Shown: positions 27,178 to 36,241 of the stretch, in pieces
Layout: each line of letters opens with the position of its first letter
Position numbering within the stretch: the stretch's first letter is position 1
NCBI RefSeq assembly: GCF_015330125.1
Contig: NZ_JADDXR010000002.1
Location: 1,054,001-1,118,000 of the forward strand
Length of the DNA: 64,000 nt
DNA from: Zobellia nedashkovskayae
Lineage (GTDB): Bacteria > Bacteroidota > Bacteroidia > Flavobacteriales > Flavobacteriaceae
Reading direction: 5' to 3'
The notes under the pieces: model-generated
Told to the model about the DNA's origin: nothing
Seen by the model: only the letters and a program-made list of their open reading frames with translations
Database searches by the model: none
Program-made: the position numbers and the translations under genes

Positions 27178-28470
27178 ATGGTCAAAAAAATATTTAAGAA
27201 AGATTTTTTACCTCTTTTACCTTTATTCATTTTATATACTCTTGTAGTAGTACTGTTTTCTTCCAACAAATTAATAGGAGACGAGAGTAGGTACTATCAC
27301 TATGCGGTAAACATTTCCAATGGCTTTTTTGAGGAAACTGAAAATCCAAGTTTTGGTAACGGCCCGGCCTACCCTACAATCATTGCACCTTTTATTGCCT
27401 TGGGAACAAATCTCTTATACCCAAAACTAGTTAATGCGTTACTTCTTTTATTTTCAATAGTTTACTTTAAAAAAACTATCGAAATTTTTTCTAATAGTAA
27501 AAACAACATTTATTTTATTTACCTATTGGGTCTTTACCCTCCTGTAATAAGATGGTTACCCTACCTTTATTCGGAAACCTTGGCATTTTTTGCTACATGC
27601 GGATTATTGTATTACGTGGTAAAAATATTTCAAAGTGAGAAATTCACCCTTAAAAGCCTTGCCTTACCATCACTATTTCTGGCACTACTTATACTGGTAA
27701 AGGTTATCTTCCTCCATGTAGTTTTGCTAAGCTTACTGCTAATATTAGCATTTGCAATAGTTTCAAAAAGTAACAGGGCTCAATTAAAAAAATGCTTTTT
27801 AATCCTTGTATGTGGTTTTGCACTTATATCTCCATACCTACTATATGCATATTCCATAACTGGCAAGTTATTATATATAGGTACCGCTGGAGGAGAAATT
27901 TTATACCATCGCGCAAGCCCTTATGAAGAAGAACTCGGAAATTGGTTTTCATTTGATGACGTTCTATATGGAAATAGCAAAAGCTATGAACCTGATGGCG
28001 CATATGATAATCTCGAAAAACTATCCTTAAACCACAGAGATGCCTTTATAAAGTTAGAACCGCTGACTAATATTCAAAGAGATAGCGCTTTGAAGTCAAT
28101 GGCTATTGCTAATATGAAATCTCACCCAATTAAATACATAAAGAACACTGTTGCAAACGTTGGAAGATTAGTATTCCATTATCCATTCTCATATAGAAAT
28201 CAAAATATGAACACCTATGGATATACCATTCCTAACATGTTCGTTTTATTCTTTTGGATTTTATGCCTTTACCCTTTCATAATAAATAGAAAACACGCGC
28301 CTTTTGCCATAAAAGCTCTGATGCTATTTACACTAATCTATGCCTGTGGCATTATATTATTAGATGGTAGGGGTAGGAACTTTATAGTTATGGTCCCTAC
28401 AATGACGTTGTTCATTGCCTATCATTTTCTTAAAGTGATTAAGATATCTATTGTAAGTGAAAAAAATTGA
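27178..28470 (+). CDS. polytopic glycosyltransferase, GT39/ArnT-like
   Basis: 430 residues with about ten membrane helices. The first periplasmic loop has the acidic pair GDESRYYHYA near residue 37, matching the D-E motif of the protein mannosyltransferase/ArnT superfamily that uses polyprenyl-phosphate sugars. Later loops are soluble (GGEILYHRASPYEEE). It follows the GT2 gene by 9 bp, so the GT2 product is the likely donor. The acceptor (lipid A, protein or polymer) is unknown. Last gene of the plus-strand cluster; it converges on the lyase gene at 28523. Confidence 0.72.
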   Translation: MVKKIFKKDFLPLLPLFILYTLVVVLFSSNKLIGDESRYYHYAVNISNGFFEETENPSFGNGPAYPTIIAPFIALGTNLLYPKLVNALLLLFSIVYFKKTIEIFSNSKNNIYFIYLLGLYPPVIRWLPYLYSETLAFFATCGLLYYVVKIFQSEKFTLKSLALPSLFLALLILVKVIFLHVVLLSLLLILAFAIVSKSNRAQLKKCFLILVCGFALISPYLLYAYSITGKLLYIGTAGGEILYHRASPYEEELGNWFSFDDVLYGNSKSYEPDGAYDNLEKLSLNHRDAFIKLEPLTNIQRDSALKSMAIANMKSHPIKYIKNTVANVGRLVFHYPFSYRNQNMNTYGYTIPNMFVLFFWILCLYPFIINRKHAPFAIKALMLFTLIYACGIILLDGRGRNFIVMVPTMTLFIAYHFLKVIKISIVSEKN

Positions 28471-28522
28471 CGTTTATAAATAACCCGTATAATCCTTTTT
28501 TATTTTCTGGGTTTATATCTTA

Positions 28523-29437
28523 TTAATTGGGAGCAACCATAGAATAAGAGTCTTTTCCATAATCTGTATCTCCAGGCTTACGGGTTATCATCCGTACCGT
28601 TCCAAGATATGTTTCAAGTTGGGAAGCCCCTTGTTCCACAGACTTTTGCACTTTATCACCATCTCTCCATGGCCATTTATAAATACCCCATTTGGCATTT
28701 CCTCCCCAAGGGTGTGAATCATAAATAGTCTTGGTTTGTTTATTATAAAACTTTTGCCCATTTATCCAGACTTCCAATAGACCATTGGAGCTATCGCCCC
28801 AAATAGCATGGACAACAACATCTATAGTTTCACCTGCTTTAGGAATAATACCAGTAGCAATATAATCAGGATAATTAACGTGATTCACTATGTATATTTC
28901 ACCTGCCTTACCACCATATTGACCTTCTCTATTAACCATTAGCTCCGTATGAGGAGACTTTCCTGATATTCCCGGATGAACTTGAAAAAATAGCCATTCA
29001 TTATTTTCATCAATAACATAGTTATTGCCAAATGAATAACTCCACCCAAACCATTCCTCGGTTCCTTTTGGATGGCGAACATTCCATGGTTCCGTTCTTA
29101 CTTCTGCTCTAATATTATAATCTTCACTACACCAATTTGCAACATTAGGACTATTAGGGTTTACACTAAATTTAAGTCTATCCCCTGATTTAGTTACCTG
29201 CTGCTCGTCACATTGAGAATCAATATATAACTGTTTATCGCTAAACGAAACTCCCGAGCTTCCTGACCATGTAGGAAATGCAATATCTCCCCAACACCAG
29301 ACTTTATTTCCTGATTCCCCGGCTGTTTTACCACCAGTGCTACAATCAAGAGGGCCTACCTCTACAGCTTCAATTACATTAATACTTAAAGATGAAGTAC
29401 TAGTAAGACCTTCAGCATCCGTAACCGTTAGCTCCAC
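28523..29437 (-). CDS. secreted polysaccharide lyase domain, separated 3' part of a frameshifted gene
   Basis: 304 codons open from a GTG at 29437. The first part (MELTVTDAEGLTSTSS) is the tail of a PKD domain; residues of about 32-304 are a jelly-roll lyase domain. Motifs: VWCWGDIAFP, FSVNPNSPNVANWCSE, NIRAEVRTEPWNV, EEWFGWSYSFG, FFQVHPG, KWGIYKWPWRDG. These resemble the heparinase-I/glucuronan-lyase fold (Pfam Polysacc_lyase, PF14099). Two paralogs lie at 36242 and 37490. It was almost certainly the C-terminal domain of the protein encoded up to 32811; a 136-bp loss at about 29569 changed the frame. Without that upstream part it has no signal peptide. Confidence 0.75.
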   Translation of the reverse strand: MELTVTDAEGLTSTSSLSINVIEAVEVGPLDCSTGGKTAGESGNKVWCWGDIAFPTWSGSSGVSFSDKQLYIDSQCDEQQVTKSGDRLKFSVNPNSPNVANWCSEDYNIRAEVRTEPWNVRHPKGTEEWFGWSYSFGNNYVIDENNEWLFFQVHPGISGKSPHTELMVNREGQYGGKAGEIYIVNHVNYPDYIATGIIPKAGETIDVVVHAIWGDSSNGLLEVWINGQKFYNKQTKTIYDSHPWGGNAKWGIYKWPWRDGDKVQKSVEQGASQLETYLGTVRMITRKPGDTDYGKDSYSMVAPN

Positions 29438-32400
29438 TTCATAAATGCCAGCGGTTTCAAACGTATGCGATGCATCCGACTGGTCCGAACCGTTTCCGTC
29501 CTTGAAGTTCCATGAATATCCCGTAACCCCAGTATCGTCAGTTGATCCGCTGCCCGTAAAGGCAACCTGTAAATGCCAGCGGTTTCAAACGTATGCGATG
29601 CATCCGACTGGTCCGAACCGTTTCCGTCCTTGAAGTCCCATGAATATCCCGTAATCCCAGTATCGTCAGTTGATCCGCTGCCCGTAAAGGCAACCTCCAA
29701 CGCAACTGTTCCTGAAGTTTTATTCGAACTTATCTTGGCTACCGGTGCCGTATTTTCTTTTGATTCCACAGTGATGGAAACCGTTTCCGTGTTCGTCAGA
29801 CCTTCCGCATCCGTGACCGTTAGCTCAACAGCATAAGTGCCAGCGGTTTCAAAGGTATGGGAAGCATCCGACTGGTCCGAACCGTTTCCGTCCTTGAAAT
29901 CCCATGAATATCCCGTAATGCCCGTGTCATCCGTTGATCCGCTGCCCGTAAAAGCAACCGCCAATGGAAGTGTTCCTGATGTCTTGTCCGCACTCGCTTT
30001 TGCAACCGGTGCGGTATTTTCTTTTGATTCTACAGTGATGGAAACCGTTTCCGTGTTCGTCAGACCTTCCGCATCCGTAACCGTTAGCTCCACTTCATAA
30101 ATGCCAGCGGTTTCAAACGTATGCGATGCATCCGACTGGTCCGAACCGTTTCCGTCCTTGAAATCCCATGAATATCCAGTAATGCCAGTATCGTCAGTTG
30201 ATCCGCTGCCCGTAAAGGCAACCTCCAACGGAACCGTTCCTGAAATTTTATTCGAACTTATCTTGGCTACCGGTGCGGTATTTTCCGGACCGGTTACTTT
30301 TATAATTATAACATCTAAAGCTGATATCCCTTCTTCGTCTTTTACCAATAAGGTAACTTCGTAATTGCCGGCCTCAACAAAGGTATGCTCAGTATCTACC
30401 GTACTAGCCGTTTGACCATCTTTAAAATTCCAGACATATGAAACAATAGCCTTGTCATCAGATGAATCTATAGCATTAAAAGAAACCTTTAAAGGAGCTT
30501 CACCATTGATCGGGGAACCGTTGGCAACTGCCACAGGAGATTCATTTGTTGGAAATGGAGAACTAGGAAGCGGATCAATATTTGTATCCGTATTATCTTC
30601 CTCTGGACCGGACTCCTGCTCTTCTACTATAACGGAAACCGTTTCCGTGTTCGTCAGACCTTCGGCATCCGTGACCGTTAGCTCAACAGCATAAATGCCA
30701 GCGGTTTCAAACGTATGCGATGCATTCGACTGGTCCGAACCGTTTCCGTCCTTGAAATCCCATGAATATCCCGTAATCCCAGTATCGTCAGTTGATCCGC
30801 TGCCCGTAAAGGCAACCTCCAACGCAACTGTTCCTGATGTCTTGTCCGCACTCACTTTTGCAACCGGTGCGGTATTTTCTTTTGATTCCACAGTGATGGA
30901 AACCGTTTCCGTGTTCGTCAGACCTTCCGCATCCGTGACCGTTAGCTCAACAGCATAAGTGCCAGCGGTTTCAAAGGTATGGGAAGCATCCGACTGGTCC
31001 GAACCGTTTCCGTCCTTGAAATCCCATGAATATCCCGTAATGCCCGTGTCATCCGTTGATCCGCTGCCCGTAAAAGCAACCGCCAATGGAAGTGTTCCTG
31101 ATGTCTTGTCCGCACTCGCTTTTGCAACCGGTGCGGTATTTTCTTTTGATTCTACAGTGATGGAAACCGTTTCCGTGTTCGTCAGACCTTCCGCATCCGT
31201 AACCGTTAGCTCCACTTCATAAATGCCAGCGGTTTCAAACGTATGCGATGCATCCGACTGGTCCGAACCGTTTCCGTCCTTGAAATCCCATGAATATCCA
31301 GTAATGCCAGTATCGTCAGTTGATCCGCTGCCCGTAAAGGCAACCTCCAACGGAACCGTTCCTGAAATTTTATTCGAACTTATCTTGGCTACCGGTGCGG
31401 TATTTTCCGGACCGGTTACTTTTATAATTATAACATCTAAAGCTGATATCCCTTCTTCGTCTTTTACCAATAAGGTAACTTCGTAATTGCCGGCCTCAAC
31501 AAAGGTATGCTCAGTATCTACCGTACTAGCCGTTTGACCATCTTTAAAATTCCAGACATATGAAACAATAGCCTTGTCATCAGATGAATCTATAGCATTA
31601 AAAGAAACCTTTAAAGGAGCTTCACCATTGATCGGGGAACCGTTGGCAACTGCCACAGGAGATTCATTTGTTGGAAATGGAGAACTAGGAAGCGGATCAA
31701 TGTTTGTATCCGTATTATCTTCTGGCACCTCGTTTACAGGAGTTTCTTCCTCTGTTTTAGGTTCTGCCTCCTCAGTTGTTGGAGTAACTTCTTCAGGCTC
31801 TTCCTCTACACTATCTGGACTCTCCACTTCTACCACTACTTCTTCCTCGTTAGAGGGGACTCCTTCTTCGGAATCAGTTTCTTGCTCTTCCGCAACTACC
31901 TCTTCTTCAGTATCAGTATTCTCATTCTCCTCTGCAACCTCTTCACTTGCAGGAGCATCTTCCTCAACACTATCTGTAACCTCCTCTTCTTCGTTGGATG
32001 GGGTTTCTTCTTCTGAACCATCTCCATCATCTCTTATTACCTCATTTGTTCCTTCCTCTTCCTCGATTGGGATATCAGTATCGCTAATTACTTCCTCTGG
32101 CTCTACTATATATAAATCAATATCGTCAGCACCAACAGCTACCTCATATACAACTATCAAACTACTTCCTTCTTGTGTCTTGTTCTCTTTTGAAGCAAAA
32201 GCAAAATGATCACCATCTTTATGATCTAAAATAAAGGTAAAAGGCTCTAAATCCAGTGCTTCAACCTCTAAGTCAATGGAAACCTCTGTATCAATTATAT
32301 AATCTTGTTTCGTGACTCCTATTAATTCACCAACTTCTGGAGCAGATTTTTCACTGAGCTCTGTTTCTAACCAATCACTAGATTCGCCTTTGTAGACATC

Positions 32401-32811
32401 AACTTCTCCACTTCCGTCGTAGGTATTAATAACGAACATTAAAGTTGCGGTACTAATTGAGCCTCCAATAGAGTCCAAAGGACTAAAATCGAACATCAAA
32501 TAACTTGTGCGCTCTTCCTCTTCTAACCGAATGATTGATTCGTCATATCCTTTTCCATTTTGGATGTACGCATCATGTATGGGATAAAGAATAGCAGTCC
32601 TAATCTCTGTTTCCACAACAACCGAATCCTCAATTTGAGGAATATCAGGATTATTAGTAGGTTCTTCCTGTTTAATAACGGGACTATTTTCCTCGTTAAT
32701 TACTACATCTCTTAGAGTATCTGCATCTTTACTACATGCAAGGTTTAATAAAAAAGTAATTCCTATAAAACACAAAAAATAGGACAAAGTCCGTTTGGGG
32801 GTGATATTCAT
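29428..32811 (-). CDS. PKD-repeat surface lipoprotein, N-terminal part of a frameshifted lyase gene
   Basis: 1127 codons. Lipobox LLNLAC (Cys26); a beta-rich module at about 68-230 with the DNRLRE/CBM96-like pattern (YPIHDAYIQNGKG, SYLMFDFSPL, SDWLETEL); a 130-residue Glu/Ser/Thr-rich linker; then eight PKD domains of about 88 residues (AFTGSGSTDDTG, GYSWDFKDGNGSDQ, HTFETAG). PKD domains 5-8 repeat 1-4 because of an internal 1122-bp duplication. After HTFETAGIY of the last domain the frame changes (RLPLRAADQ) and runs about 45 nonsense residues to 29428, losing the lyase domain encoded downstream. Probably once one protein of about 1500 residues with signal, binding module, PKD stalk and lyase. 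Confidence 0.8.
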   Translation of the reverse strand: MNITPKRTLSYFLCFIGITFLLNLACSKDADTLRDVVINEENSPVIKQEEPTNNPDIPQIEDSVVVETEIRTAILYPIHDAYIQNGKGYDESIIRLEEEERTSYLMFDFSPLDSIGGSISTATLMFVINTYDGSGEVDVYKGESSDWLETELSEKSAPEVGELIGVTKQDYIIDTEVSIDLEVEALDLEPFTFILDHKDGDHFAFASKENKTQEGSSLIVVYEVAVGADDIDLYIVEPEEVISDTDIPIEEEEGTNEVIRDDGDGSEEETPSNEEEEVTDSVEEDAPASEEVAEENENTDTEEEVVAEEQETDSEEGVPSNEEEVVVEVESPDSVEEEPEEVTPTTEEAEPKTEEETPVNEVPEDNTDTNIDPLPSSPFPTNESPVAVANGSPINGEAPLKVSFNAIDSSDDKAIVSYVWNFKDGQTASTVDTEHTFVEAGNYEVTLLVKDEEGISALDVIIIKVTGPENTAPVAKISSNKISGTVPLEVAFTGSGSTDDTGITGYSWDFKDGNGSDQSDASHTFETAGIYEVELTVTDAEGLTNTETVSITVESKENTAPVAKASADKTSGTLPLAVAFTGSGSTDDTGITGYSWDFKDGNGSDQSDASHTFETAGTYAVELTVTDAEGLTNTETVSITVESKENTAPVAKVSADKTSGTVALEVAFTGSGSTDDTGITGYSWDFKDGNGSDQSNASHTFETAGIYAVELTVTDAEGLTNTETVSVIVEEQESGPEEDNTDTNIDPLPSSPFPTNESPVAVANGSPINGEAPLKVSFNAIDSSDDKAIVSYVWNFKDGQTASTVDTEHTFVEAGNYEVTLLVKDEEGISALDVIIIKVTGPENTAPVAKISSNKISGTVPLEVAFTGSGSTDDTGITGYSWDFKDGNGSDQSDASHTFETAGIYEVELTVTDAEGLTNTETVSITVESKENTAPVAKASADKTSGTLPLAVAFTGSGSTDDTGITGYSWDFKDGNGSDQSDASHTFETAGTYAVELTVTDAEGLTNTETVSITVESKENTAPVAKISSNKTSGTVALEVAFTGSGSTDDTGITGYSWDFKDGNGSDQSDASHTFETAGIYRLPLRAADQLTILGLRDIHGTSRTETVRTSRMHRIRLKPLAFMKWS
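29573..31722 (-). repeat. 1122-bp tandem duplication of PKD domains built of 264-bp units
   Basis: Sequence 29837-30600 recurs at 30959-31722 (offset 1122 bp) with nearly no change; the right edges are sharp at 30600 and 31722. The similarity continues leftward with a few changes and one diverged stretch near 29720-29750. Inside each copy PKD units recur every 264 bp, for example at 29837, 30101 and, in the other copy, 30959 and 31223. The spacing drops to 128 bp between 29445 and 29573, marking a 136-bp deletion. Confidence 0.9.
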
Positions 32812-33166
32812 AAATAATCCTATTGGGGCAGGGTTAAAAATTTACTATACAACTCGGGCTATATACGTTGCCAATTTACAATTTGGTCGACGAAGTATTC
32901 AAAAAAAACGATGAAATACACTTTTTAGTGTAAAACTGATATAATAATTAATTGTGGTAGTACAATAACACCCCTCAAAAAACAATTTAACTCTGGACAG
33001 AAATTTTCATTTAAATTTATTTAGTTAACCAATAAAATTCTGCACAAATATTCGGCTCCTGAAAAAGCAGCCTAATTCGATTCAAAATAGTAGATAAAAA
33101 TATTAACTTGCTGACCTGTCAATCAAAATGGGCATGGTTATTTAATAGGTACACAATAACACCTTA
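32812..33166. other. divergent intergenic region, PKD lyase gene / acetyltransferase
   Basis: 355 bp, AT-rich. The short string ACAATAACACC occurs twice, near 32962-32974 and 33153-33163, and CCAATTTACAATTTGG at 32869-32884 is an imperfect palindrome. I see no complete promoter, terminator or gene. Confidence 0.3.
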
Positions 33167-33748
33167 ATGATACAATCAAAAAAAGACTATCTAGACTATC
33201 TAAGGTTAGACCAAGAGGCTTTGGACATAAAGAGTAATTGGAAAACTCCTCTTAAAGAATTTATTGCTCCTCGCTATGTATGGCAATTTCAAAAAAAACT
33301 TAGAAAACTTGAGTATTACAAAAATTGTAGAAGGGATATTTTAGGTAAGCTATATTATGCTTATTTACGTCTTAGATTTAAAAAAATATCAGTAAAATTA
33401 GGTTTCTCCATAGCACCAAATGTTTTTGGACCTGGTCTAGCAATTCTTCACTATGGCACCATAGTAGTTCACAATGCAGCTAAAGTAGGTAAGAATTGTA
33501 GAATACAGGCCTGTACAAATATAGGGGCATCTGGCGGCAGTATTAAAGCACCTCAAATTGGGGACAATGTTTATATTGGCCCGGGAGCCAAAATATACGG
33601 AGATATAACTCTAGGCAACAATATAGCTATAGCTGCCAATTCATCCGTAAGTAAATCTTGCATTGAAAATAATGTTTTATTAGGCGGGTCTCCAGCCAAA
33701 ATTATCAAAGAAATTGATATTAAAAATGTAATTCCCTACGCCGATTAA
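33167..33748 (+). CDS. hexapeptide-repeat acyltransferase (serine acetyltransferase-like)
   Basis: 193 residues. The N-terminal helical part (about 1-85) is followed by a left-handed beta helix: IAPNVFGPGLAILHYGTIVVH, AAKVGKNCRIQACTNIG, PQIGDNVYIGPGAKIYGDITLGNNIAIAANS, ending NVLLGGSPAKIIKEI. This is the CysE/WcaB-like layout used to acetylate serine or sugars with acetyl-CoA. Its place inside an EPS locus, the only plus-strand gene there, favours a polymer sugar over cysteine synthesis. The active-site His is probably in LHYGT. Confidence 0.8.
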   Translation: MIQSKKDYLDYLRLDQEALDIKSNWKTPLKEFIAPRYVWQFQKKLRKLEYYKNCRRDILGKLYYAYLRLRFKKISVKLGFSIAPNVFGPGLAILHYGTIVVHNAAKVGKNCRIQACTNIGASGGSIKAPQIGDNVYIGPGAKIYGDITLGNNIAIAANSSVSKSCIENNVLLGGSPAKIIKEIDIKNVIPYAD

Positions 33749-33763
33749 GAATAGTTGTTTATC

Positions 33764-34576
33764 TCAAAATCGTAGTAAAGCATCCAGTTGTGGGCTATTT
33801 TCAAGTATATACTTATCTGCATCTTTATGATGGATACCATCCTTACTATCTATAGAGTCATAATAAACAACAGACAGGAAATAGTCCTTTAAATATGCTT
33901 CTGGCCTTTTAGAAAACCTCTCAACTACCTCTTTATTATTTAAAGGTAAAGGAGGACTCACCATTTTAAAAACAATTCCACGCTCATTACATAAAGAATC
34001 AATTTTCTTTAAATATTTCATATTAATATCTGAAATGTTCAAAGAATCCAACTGGCTTATCTCTGATGTGTTTGAAGCATTTGGCATTTTAAAATTTGAA
34101 AACTTATATTTCAAAACTTCCTCTTTCGGGAACGTAGTATTTATATAATCCAATTCGCTCTGCTCAAGACCTTCCAATTGATTTCTAAATGGTTTTATAA
34201 AATAATTATAAGTATAATCCTGATTTAAAGATGAAGTTAATGTTAAAGGATTAATCATTAAAATCAGCTTTTCAAAGTTAGAATCGCCATCAACCAAAGA
34301 TTTCAACAACAAATAGTTACCAGGTAATTCATAACTTTGATTCTCGCAAAGGCAATAATACTCATCATTCTTTACTTTCTTATAAAACTGTTTACACACA
34401 GAATCTCCTAGAAGGATTGTATTTGTAGATATCTCTCCTGTAGCCACATTAGATACAAGATCATACACTCCTTTAGCCTTATTTAAGTACAAAGAAACGG
34501 GCACACGAAAAAAGAACACCACAAAAACCATGGGAACTCCATAATACTTTAAAAAATGTATCAAGAAATTTTTCAA
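33764..34576 (-). CDS. SGNH-type acyl-transfer partner of the MBOAT protein
   Basis: 270 residues with one N-terminal membrane helix (YYGVPMVFVVFFFRVPV), then a periplasmic domain. The nucleophile block is TNTILLGDSVCKQF near residue 53 and the catalytic Asp/His pair is likely DGIHHKDADK near residue 247, the order of SGNH/GDSL enzymes such as AlgX/AlgJ or DltD. The start overlaps the MBOAT stop by 4 bp, so the two are coupled. Inferred role: receives acetyl groups from the MBOAT channel and puts them on the exopolysaccharide. Sequence similarity to known families is low outside the motifs. Confidence 0.7.
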   Translation of the reverse strand: MKNFLIHFLKYYGVPMVFVVFFFRVPVSLYLNKAKGVYDLVSNVATGEISTNTILLGDSVCKQFYKKVKNDEYYCLCENQSYELPGNYLLLKSLVDGDSNFEKLILMINPLTLTSSLNQDYTYNYFIKPFRNQLEGLEQSELDYINTTFPKEEVLKYKFSNFKMPNASNTSEISQLDSLNISDINMKYLKKIDSLCNERGIVFKMVSPPLPLNNKEVVERFSKRPEAYLKDYFLSVVYYDSIDSKDGIHHKDADKYILENSPQLDALLRF

Positions 34577-35994
34577 AACTGGAAGTATATAAATGATTGT
34601 TGATTACCGAATTTTGCTGTTATAAAGATTAAAAATATTACCGTAAGCACTAACCATAGTAATTTATTGACATTTGTTAGACGCTCATCCCTTCTGAATA
34701 ACCATTCAAGAATGACAAATGGCACTATGTAATAATATAAATAATCTTTATATGGTGTATGATATGAAAACTCAGTAAAAAACTTTCCAATAATTGTAAT
34801 TGCCTTTTCTGTGCTCTCACTTCTAAAGAATACCCACCCTATTGTTACGAAACAAAAATTAACACCCATCTGAAAAGCCTCTTTCAAAGAAGGGAATATG
34901 GAATTTTCTGCAACAACGGCTGTTAAGTATTTTCTATTGGTATTTAAAACAAAAGATGGGATATAAAGCATAGCATGAATCAACCCCCATATTACAAAAG
35001 TCCAATTAGCTCCATGCCAAAAACCGCTAACGATAAATATTACAAAAATGTTTCTAAGTGACATCCATCGTCCTCCTTTTGATCCGCCCAAGGGTATATA
35101 CAAATAGTCTCTGAACCAAGTTGAAAGAGAGATATGCCAACGACGCCAGAATTCACCTATATTTCTTGAGAAGTAGGGGAATTTAAAATTTGACATAAGC
35201 TCAAACCCAAACAGCTTTGATATACCTATGGCTATATCCGAATACCCACTAAAATCACAATAAATCTGAAAAGCGAAGTAAATTGACCCTAATATAAGCG
35301 TACCACCTCCGTAGGTATCAAAACCCGAGAAAATATTATCTACAACAGGGGCTAATGAATCTGCAATCACCACTTTTTTAAACATACCCCAAACTATCAA
35401 CCGCAACCCTTGAGCGGCAATTTCGGACTTAAACACCCTTCGGTTTAATATTTGAGGCAATAAGTTAGTAGCCCTCTCAATGGGCCCAGCTACCAATTGT
35501 GGGAAAAACGACACAAAAGAAGCAAAGGAAACAAAATCTTTGGTAGGCTTAAGGTTACCGCGATACACATCAATAGTATAGGACATTGTTTGAAACGTGT
35601 AAAATGATATTCCAACTGGTAATATAATATTCAAAGTCCAAGTGCTTTGCATTTCATACCCTAGAGAGCTAATCAGTTCAACCCAAGATTCTATAAAAAA
35701 GTTATAGTACTTAAAAAACCCAAGTACACCTAGATTGAACAGCATGCTTCCCCACAAAAGAAACCGTTTCCTACTTTCTTGAGTCTGGAGAGGAATGCTT
35801 TTACCTATAAAATAATCTACCACAGTAGAAAGAAAAATTAAGAATAAAAAGCGATAATCCCACCAACCATAAAAAATATAGGAACTTATTAGTACAAATA
35901 AATTTTGAGACTTTAAACTCTTATTGAAAACAGACCAATAGAGAAAAAAAACTATCGGTAAAAAAATAAGAAATTCTATGGAATTGAATAACAC
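34573..35994 (-). CDS. MBOAT O-acyltransferase (AlgI-like)
   Basis: 473 residues with about eleven membrane helices. Typical start MLFNSIEFLIFLPIVFFLYW; GISFYTFQTMSYTIDVYRG near residue 132; the core FWRRWHISLSTWFRDYLYIPLGGS near residue 275; and the catalytic His in SGFWHGANWTFVIWG near residue 320. In AlgI/PatA-type systems it passes acetyl groups across the inner membrane for O-acetylation of an exported glycan. The coupled SGNH gene and the EPS setting support this. Length matches AlgI. Confidence 0.93.
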   Translation of the reverse strand: MLFNSIEFLIFLPIVFFLYWSVFNKSLKSQNLFVLISSYIFYGWWDYRFLFLIFLSTVVDYFIGKSIPLQTQESRKRFLLWGSMLFNLGVLGFFKYYNFFIESWVELISSLGYEMQSTWTLNIILPVGISFYTFQTMSYTIDVYRGNLKPTKDFVSFASFVSFFPQLVAGPIERATNLLPQILNRRVFKSEIAAQGLRLIVWGMFKKVVIADSLAPVVDNIFSGFDTYGGGTLILGSIYFAFQIYCDFSGYSDIAIGISKLFGFELMSNFKFPYFSRNIGEFWRRWHISLSTWFRDYLYIPLGGSKGGRWMSLRNIFVIFIVSGFWHGANWTFVIWGLIHAMLYIPSFVLNTNRKYLTAVVAENSIFPSLKEAFQMGVNFCFVTIGWVFFRSESTEKAITIIGKFFTEFSYHTPYKDYLYYYIVPFVILEWLFRRDERLTNVNKLLWLVLTVIFLIFITAKFGNQQSFIYFQF

Positions 35995-36241
35995 TTCCTT
36001 GTGGTTTGGCTGTAACTGTTATTATATATTTACAATTCGAATAAAAAAATATCCAAAACCTGAACCTCAATAATAATGCGTTCAGGCCGTCAAAATTAAC
36101 GCTATTTTCTCACTTAACAATAACAAGCTACTTTCTTTTGACCCGCTATCACAGTTATCAACCATTAATAATGGGAAATAATTAAAAAGTGAATTAGTAA
36201 TCTTCAGGAAATCATAATAAACCCGCAAATCATGAAACAAA

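Noticed and set aside
28490..28520. Inverted repeat between the converging GT39-like and lyase genes
   Set aside because: Stem of only five or six pairs with a large loop; not a convincing terminator.
29445..31486. Regularly spaced repeats of 264 bp that could be mistaken for a CRISPR-like array, and many plus-strand frames of 87 codons
   Set aside because: The repeats are PKD domains translated on the minus strand; the plus-strand frames are their mirror image.
31574..32209. 211-codon serine-rich plus-strand frame
   Set aside because: It is the reverse complement of the Glu-rich linker of the PKD protein (GAA/GAG read as TTC/CTC and TCT/TCC) and has no start context or family resemblance.
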